Source: Patescibacteria group bacterium (lineage in GTDB: Bacteria > Patescibacteria > Paceibacteria > UBA9973 > UBA2103). Taken from it: DNA of 8,696 nt. The translations under genes and the position numbers were made by a program. The DNA lies in contig JAGWZP010000024.1 in NCBI GenBank assembly GCA_018968865.1, positions 1 to 8,696 on the forward strand, read 5' to 3'. How positions within the stretch are numbered: the stretch's first letter is position 1; every line of letters starts with the position of its first letter. The notes under the pieces are model-generated. The model searched no databases and was not told the DNA's origin. It saw nothing but the letters and a program-made list of their open reading frames with translations. Shown piece after piece: positions 6,106 to 8,696 of this stretch.

Positions 6106-7232
6106 CCGAGATACTCGTTCGCGGAGATGTCCCGGGTTGCGCCGCGGCCGGATCGTGCAAGCGACGTGACGATGCCGAGCGCAGCGAACTCGAGCACGAG
6201 GTGCGAACCGCCCGAACTCATGAACGGTATCGTCGTGCCGGTCACGGGCAGGAGCCCGAGACTGATACTGGTATGGATTGCCACATGGGAGGCGAAGAGG
6301 ATGAGGACGCCGAGCGTGAAGAAGGCGTCAAAGTTGGTCGCCGACTCCCGCGCGATCTGCGCGAGCCGAGTGAAAAGGAGCGCGTAGAGCGCGAGCAGGA
6401 GCACCACGCCGACAAATCCCCACTCCTCCGCAAATGCCGCGAAAATGAAATCGGTCTGGTACTCGGGCAGGAAGCGCAGTTTCGATTGCGTCCCGTAGCC
6501 GACGCCTTTCCCGAAGATCTCGCCCGAGCCGACCGCAATCTTCGCCTGATACGCGTTGTAGCCCGACCCGTGGATATCGCTCGCGGGATTCACGAAGGAG
6601 ACGATGCGTTCGCGCTGGTACGGCTTTAGTCCCTCGAACCAGAGGGCCGAGGCGACGACGAGAGCAAGCAGACCGAGTACGGCGAGATGCTTCTTCGAGA
6701 TGCCGGAAATAAGCATCATGCCGAGCCAGAGCGTACCGAAGATGATGGCGTTCCCCATATCCGGTTCCACGAGGATGAGGAGCGTGAGCGTGAGCGCATA
6801 GGCGCCGGAAACGATGATGTGGCGGAAATCGCCGATCTCGACATGCCGGCGCGACAGATACTTTGCCAGAAGCGCGATGAGGGCGAGCTTCGCGAGGTCC
6901 GCCGGCTGGAATGAGATGGGGCCGAGCGAGAACCAGGCGCGCGCGCCCATGACGGGATGAACGAGGAGGAGTACGAGCCCCAAAAGGATGAACGAAAACA
7001 CATAGAGCGCCATCACGACCGGCGTGCGGCGGAGGAAACGCATATCAAGCGTCGAAAGAACGAGATATATGCTAAGCGCAACGGCGAGCCAGAGCATCTG
7101 GCGAGGCGCGAGCGAAGCGCCGACGCCGAAGGTGCTCATGGTGAGAATGCCTACCAATGAAAGTGTGAGTGCCGGAAGAAGAAGCGTCCAATCAAAAGAA
7201 ATCGGGAAACGCGCGTGCGGCGCAGAGACCAT
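6102..7232 (-). CDS. rodA: SEDS-family peptidoglycan polymerase, RodA/FtsW type
   Basis: SEDS proteins polymerise peptidoglycan glycan strands from lipid II together with a class B penicillin-binding protein. The 376 residues form about ten membrane helices. Family motifs are G-A-R-A-W-F-S-L-G (96-104), F-Q-P-A-D-L-A-K (108-115), E-P-D-M-G (156-160), A-V-G-S-G-E-I-F-G-K-G (243-253), F-L-P-E-Y-Q-T-D-F-I-F with D261 at the position I take as the catalytic aspartate of RodA, and L-P-V-T-G-T-T-I-P-F-M-S-S-G-G (338-352). RodA is preferred over FtsW from overall resemblance and length, but the two are hard to separate. The ATG at 7232 begins one base after the preceding gene's stop, without a ribosome site, so translation is probably coupled. 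The frame is open up to 7520, but that extension would overlap the upstream gene and is rejected. No PBP2 gene is in view. Confidence 0.9.
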   Translation of the reverse strand: MVSAPHARFPISFDWTLLLPALTLSLVGILTMSTFGVGASLAPRQMLWLAVALSIYLVLSTLDMRFLRRTPVVMALYVFSFILLGLVLLLVHPVMGARAWFSLGPISFQPADLAKLALIALLAKYLSRRHVEIGDFRHIIVSGAYALTLTLLILVEPDMGNAIIFGTLWLGMMLISGISKKHLAVLGLLALVVASALWFEGLKPYQRERIVSFVNPASDIHGSGYNAYQAKIAVGSGEIFGKGVGYGTQSKLRFLPEYQTDFIFAAFAEEWGFVGVVLLLALYALLFTRLAQIARESATNFDAFFTLGVLILFASHVAIHTSISLGLLPVTGTTIPFMSSGGSHLVLEFAALGIVTSLARSGRGATRDISANEYLG

Positions 7233-7233
7233 A

Positions 7234-7998
7234 TCAAGGGAGCGGAATGACCGGTACGACCTGTATCGAGGCGGGAACGTCGGCAAAAGCGCTGTTCCAG
7301 GTGAAGGTCGCCGTCGCCTCCCCCTGCGCGGGTATGACAGGGACGATGGTCGCCGATGCGGCAATGACGCTTCCTTGTTCATTGCGGACGAGAACGATGG
7401 TCTGCACGTCCGTGAGCTCGGTGATGCTCGGATTCGTGAGCGTGGCTTCAATGCGCGGAGCGTCTGCGGTACCGCTCTGTTTGATAGCGGAGACGAGCGG
7501 CAGGATGCGCGGGTCAGCATTCATAACGAACCACTGCGGCGATGACGACGCCATGGTGAGAAATGCCCGCGCGACAGCTTGCTTGCCTGTGGTAATACCG
7601 GGAATGAACACGGGTACCGTCGCGCCGGGCGGCAGATCGAGCGCGCCGGAAATGTCCTGAATGAGCGACCGGTCACTGCCGTAGAGCTGGACTTTGTAAG
7701 GAACATTCTTCGCGGCGGCACCCGCATTTTTATTCTCAACCGAAGCAATGATGCTCGTCCGCCCGGTACTACTTGGTAGCACTTGCGTGAATAGGACGGT
7801 CGGGGGCTCCTGTTCAACAGTACAGAGAGCGGAGCACGGGCCGCCGCAATCGACGCCGGTCTCGCCTTGATTCTGCACGCCGTCGGTGCACGACGGCGTT
7901 TTGTACAATGTCGCGGTAAGGATTACGGTCAGAAATGCGACAACGACCGCGCCCGCAATAAGCGCAATGATGAATCTCCTCCGCGCGGCCCAGGACAT
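7234..7998 (-). CDS. Membrane-anchored extracytoplasmic protein with C-x-D-G / G-V-D-C-G-G motif
   Basis: A 254-residue protein with a short basic start (R6-R8), one membrane helix (about 9-32) and the rest predicted outside the cell. Straight after the helix comes a compact cysteine motif, C-T-D-G-V-Q-N-Q-x-E-T-G-V-D-C-G-G-P-C-x-x-x-C, with cysteines at 37, 51, 55 and 59. I know this motif from many uncharacterised surface proteins of CPR bacteria and archaea. Two similar beta-rich stretches follow (about 82-132 and 182-234). Each has a pattern like I-E-A-T-L-T-N, then V-x-L-Y/V-R, then a P-x-G turn, suggesting tandem immunoglobulin-like or CARDB-like domains. It is the first gene of a two-gene unit with the SEDS polymerase, one base apart. 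The ATG at 7998 lies 6 nt after a TATACT box and has no ribosome site. Function is not known; a role at the cell wall is inferred from context only. Confidence 0.88.
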   Translation of the reverse strand: MSWAARRRFIIALIAGAVVVAFLTVILTATLYKTPSCTDGVQNQGETGVDCGGPCSALCTVEQEPPTVLFTQVLPSSTGRTSIIASVENKNAGAAAKNVPYKVQLYGSDRSLIQDISGALDLPPGATVPVFIPGITTGKQAVARAFLTMASSSPQWFVMNADPRILPLVSAIKQSGTADAPRIEATLTNPSITELTDVQTIVLVRNEQGSVIAASATIVPVIPAQGEATATFTWNSAFADVPASIQVVPVIPLP

Positions 7999-8010
7999 GC
8001 GGACAGTATA
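7999..8010 (-). promoter_or_regulatory. Leaderless-type promoter of the cysteine-motif gene/SEDS operon
   Basis: TATACT (minus strand, 8005-8010) lies exactly 6 nt before the ATG at 7998, the same geometry as at secD. No recognisable -35 box exists, because that position is occupied by the stem of the rRNA terminator. Transcription would start at or next to the start codon. The box and spacing are seen; use as a promoter is inferred. Confidence 0.55.
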
Positions 8011-8012
8011 AC

Positions 8013-8038
8013 AAAACCGCCGCGCGGGAGCGCGGCGG
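8013..8038 (-). terminator. Intrinsic terminator at the end of the rRNA unit
   Basis: The segments 8017-8025 and 8030-8038 form a perfect 9-bp all-GC stem with a 4-nt loop. On the minus strand it is followed by TTTTGTT. It lies downstream of 5S rRNA and the structured RNA, and points the same way. The plus strand has no T-tract after the stem. Confidence 0.8.
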
Positions 8039-8061
8039 GAAAGGTCAATCGAGTCATTTTT

Positions 8062-8254
8062 GAACTCAGAAAATGTTTTGGTCGCCCGCCCGGCTTTTCT
8101 GGGGGTCGTCGGTTTCTATCCCTAGCCCCAAAAATTGTCCTTCCCGTAGACGCCTCAGGTAGATACTTACACCCAGCGGGTTTCTCCTGACTTCCCTACT
8201 GCCGGAAAAAAACGGACTATTACCGGACGGACGCCAAAACATTTTCTAAAGTTC
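8062..8254 (-). ncRNA. Candidate structured non-coding RNA downstream of 5S rRNA
   Basis: This gene-free stretch folds into one large structure. An outer helix pairs 8250-8254 with 8062-8066. A small internal loop follows, then a perfect 14-bp helix (8234-8247 with 8068-8081). After one bulged base (8082) comes an 11-bp helix (8223-8233 with 8083-8093). In that last helix two pairs are G-U on the minus strand but would be C-A mismatches on the plus strand, so the RNA is probably transcribed with the rRNA. Inside, two arms can form. One starts with GUCC/GGAC and UUCC/GGAA and contains GUAG/CUAC and UCAGG/CCUGA. The other pairs UUUUUGGGG with CCCCAGAAAA with one bulge. It lacks the conserved core of RNase P RNA, the SRP GGAA-loop/AGCAGCC signature and tmRNA ends. 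I cannot assign it to a known family. Folding was done by eye. Confidence 0.55.
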
Positions 8255-8262
8255 GAGTACTC

Positions 8263-8381
8263 GGTTCTGGCGGTTAGCTACTCTCCCCAACTGCAACGTT
8301 GAGTACCATCGCCGCTAAGAGGCTTGACTGCCGTGTTCGGAATGAGAACGGGTATAACCCTCTCGCCAAACCACCAGAACC
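8263..8381 (-). rRNA. rrf: 5S ribosomal RNA
   Basis: The minus strand carries a 119-nt 5S rRNA. The ends pair as helix I: the 11 nt at 8371-8381 with the 11 nt at 8263-8273, including one G-U pair. The interior contains the conserved CCGAACACGG, AGCCTCTTAG, GATGGTACT and GGGAGAGTAG segments in the right order. It follows the 23S gene by about 80 nt in the normal bacterial order. End positions are set from the helix I pairing. Confidence 0.95.
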
Positions 8382-8383
8382 GA

Positions 8384-8397
8384 ACACTCGAAAGTGT
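8384..8397 (-). other. UUCG-loop hairpin in the 23S-5S spacer
   Basis: On the minus strand ACACT (8397-8393) pairs with AGTGT (8388-8384) around a TTCG loop, a very stable tetraloop type. The stem can be extended outward with CCG/CGG by allowing a bulge. It lies immediately before the 5S 5' end and probably guides rRNA processing. The 23S-5S spacer (about 8382-8459) holds no tRNA. Confidence 0.5.
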
Positions 8398-8459
8398 CGG
8401 TATACGAATTACGCATTGGTAACAAAAGTGCGAACGATCGATCGTGCTATACAGAGTTC

Positions 8460-8696
8460 CGCACGAGAGACTGGACATATTAGTACTCCTCGGCTCCATG
8501 CCTTGCGGCACTTCCACCTAGAGCCTATCAACGTGGTCATCTCCCACGAGTCTCATAACGATTCCTCATCTTGGAGCATGTTTCCCGCTTATATGCTTTC
8601 AGCGGTTATCACGACCCGACATAGCTACCCAGCGGTGCCCTTGGCAGGACAGCTGGTAGACCAGAGGTCAGTTCATCCCGGTCCTCTCGTACTAGG
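8460..8696 (-). rRNA. rrl: 23S ribosomal RNA, 3' end (continues beyond window)
   Basis: The minus strand from the window edge begins with the sarcin-ricin loop segment AGTACGAGAGGACC and continues through domain VI: GGGATGAACTGACCTCTGG, GCACCGCTGGGTAGC, GTCGGG, GATAACCGCTGAAAGCAT, GGAAGTGCCGCAAGGCA and GAGGAGTACTAAT near the 3' end. The 3' end near 8460 is estimated from the distance between that last segment and the end of E. coli 23S, so it may be off by about 10 nt. About 240 nt of the gene are in the window; the remainder and probably 16S lie to the right. Confidence 0.95.

Noticed and set aside
7233..7520. N-terminal extension of the SEDS protein by 96 residues
   Set aside because: It would overlap the cysteine-motif gene in another frame on the same strand, and its Arg/Ser/Pro-rich sequence is unlike a SEDS N-terminus; the ATG at 7232 fits the family.
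7024..7545. Plus-strand open frame of 173 codons
   Set aside because: Antisense to two supported genes, charged low-complexity translation, no start signals.
8062..8254. The inverted repeat as a MITE or other small transposable element
   Set aside because: No direct target-site duplication flanks the arms; the flanks are themselves complementary, and the wobble pairs and inner hairpins fit an RNA better. Not fully excluded without a search for other genomic copies.
8062..8254. RNase P RNA, SRP RNA, tmRNA or 6S RNA
   Set aside because: The RNase P core GAGGAAAGTCC, the SRP GGAA loop with AGCAGCC, and tmRNA ends are absent, and no clear 6S-type central bubble is seen. Short look-alikes such as AGAAACC are too weak.
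8254..8263. CGAGTACTCG palindrome at the 5S 3' end
   Set aside because: It overlaps the last base of 5S and the outer helix of the candidate RNA; it may be a processing site but is too short to call.
8278..8517. Minus-strand open frame of 79 codons
   Set aside because: It lies inside the 5S rRNA, spacer and 23S rRNA.

Overview
The window looks like a piece of chromosome from a Candidate Phyla Radiation (Patescibacteria) bacterium, most likely a moderately GC-rich parcubacterium. This is an inference from three things: short versions of familiar enzymes, small surface proteins with the C-x-D-G-x-x-N / G-V-D-C-G-G cysteine motif, and near-leaderless promoters. TGA is used as a normal stop in several genes, which argues against the Gracilibacteria/Absconditabacteria code. 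Almost everything is on the minus strand; the only convincing plus-strand gene is one glycosyltransferase.

Reading the minus strand from right to left, the window opens in the 3' end of a 23S rRNA (from about 8460, including the sarcin-ricin loop at the very edge), then 5S rRNA (8263-8381). Next is a 193-nt segment (8062-8254) that folds into a long closed rod with inner hairpins. It matches no RNA class I can name and is the most interesting object here. The rRNA unit appears to end at a strong GC-rich terminator (8013-8038). Directly after it a TATACT box sits 6 nt before the ATG of a membrane-anchored cysteine-motif protein (7234-7998), which is followed one base later by a RodA/FtsW-type SEDS cell-wall polymerase (6102-7232).

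The plus-strand GT4 glycosyltransferase (5044-6036) converges on the SEDS gene. It diverges, across 45 bp, from a tightly packed minus-strand operon: polyprenyl-phosphate sugar-phosphate transferase (3778-4998), NAD-dependent sugar-nucleotide epimerase (2861-3781) and FolD (2070-2864). Each junction in that operon is a 4-bp ATGA overlap. The transferase, epimerase and GT4 enzyme together suggest assembly of a lipid-linked surface glycan; FolD is a metabolic passenger coupled to the same message.

Downstream, a near-consensus sigma70-type promoter overlapping a perfect 9+9 bp palindrome drives a possible 25-codon leader ORF (1938-2015), whose stop overlaps the start of a lipoprotein of unknown function (934-1941). 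A textbook terminator (864-906) follows. Immediately after it a TATAAT box lies 6 nt before the ATG of secD (1-838, cut by the window edge). No tRNA, CRISPR array, insertion sequence or integration site was seen.
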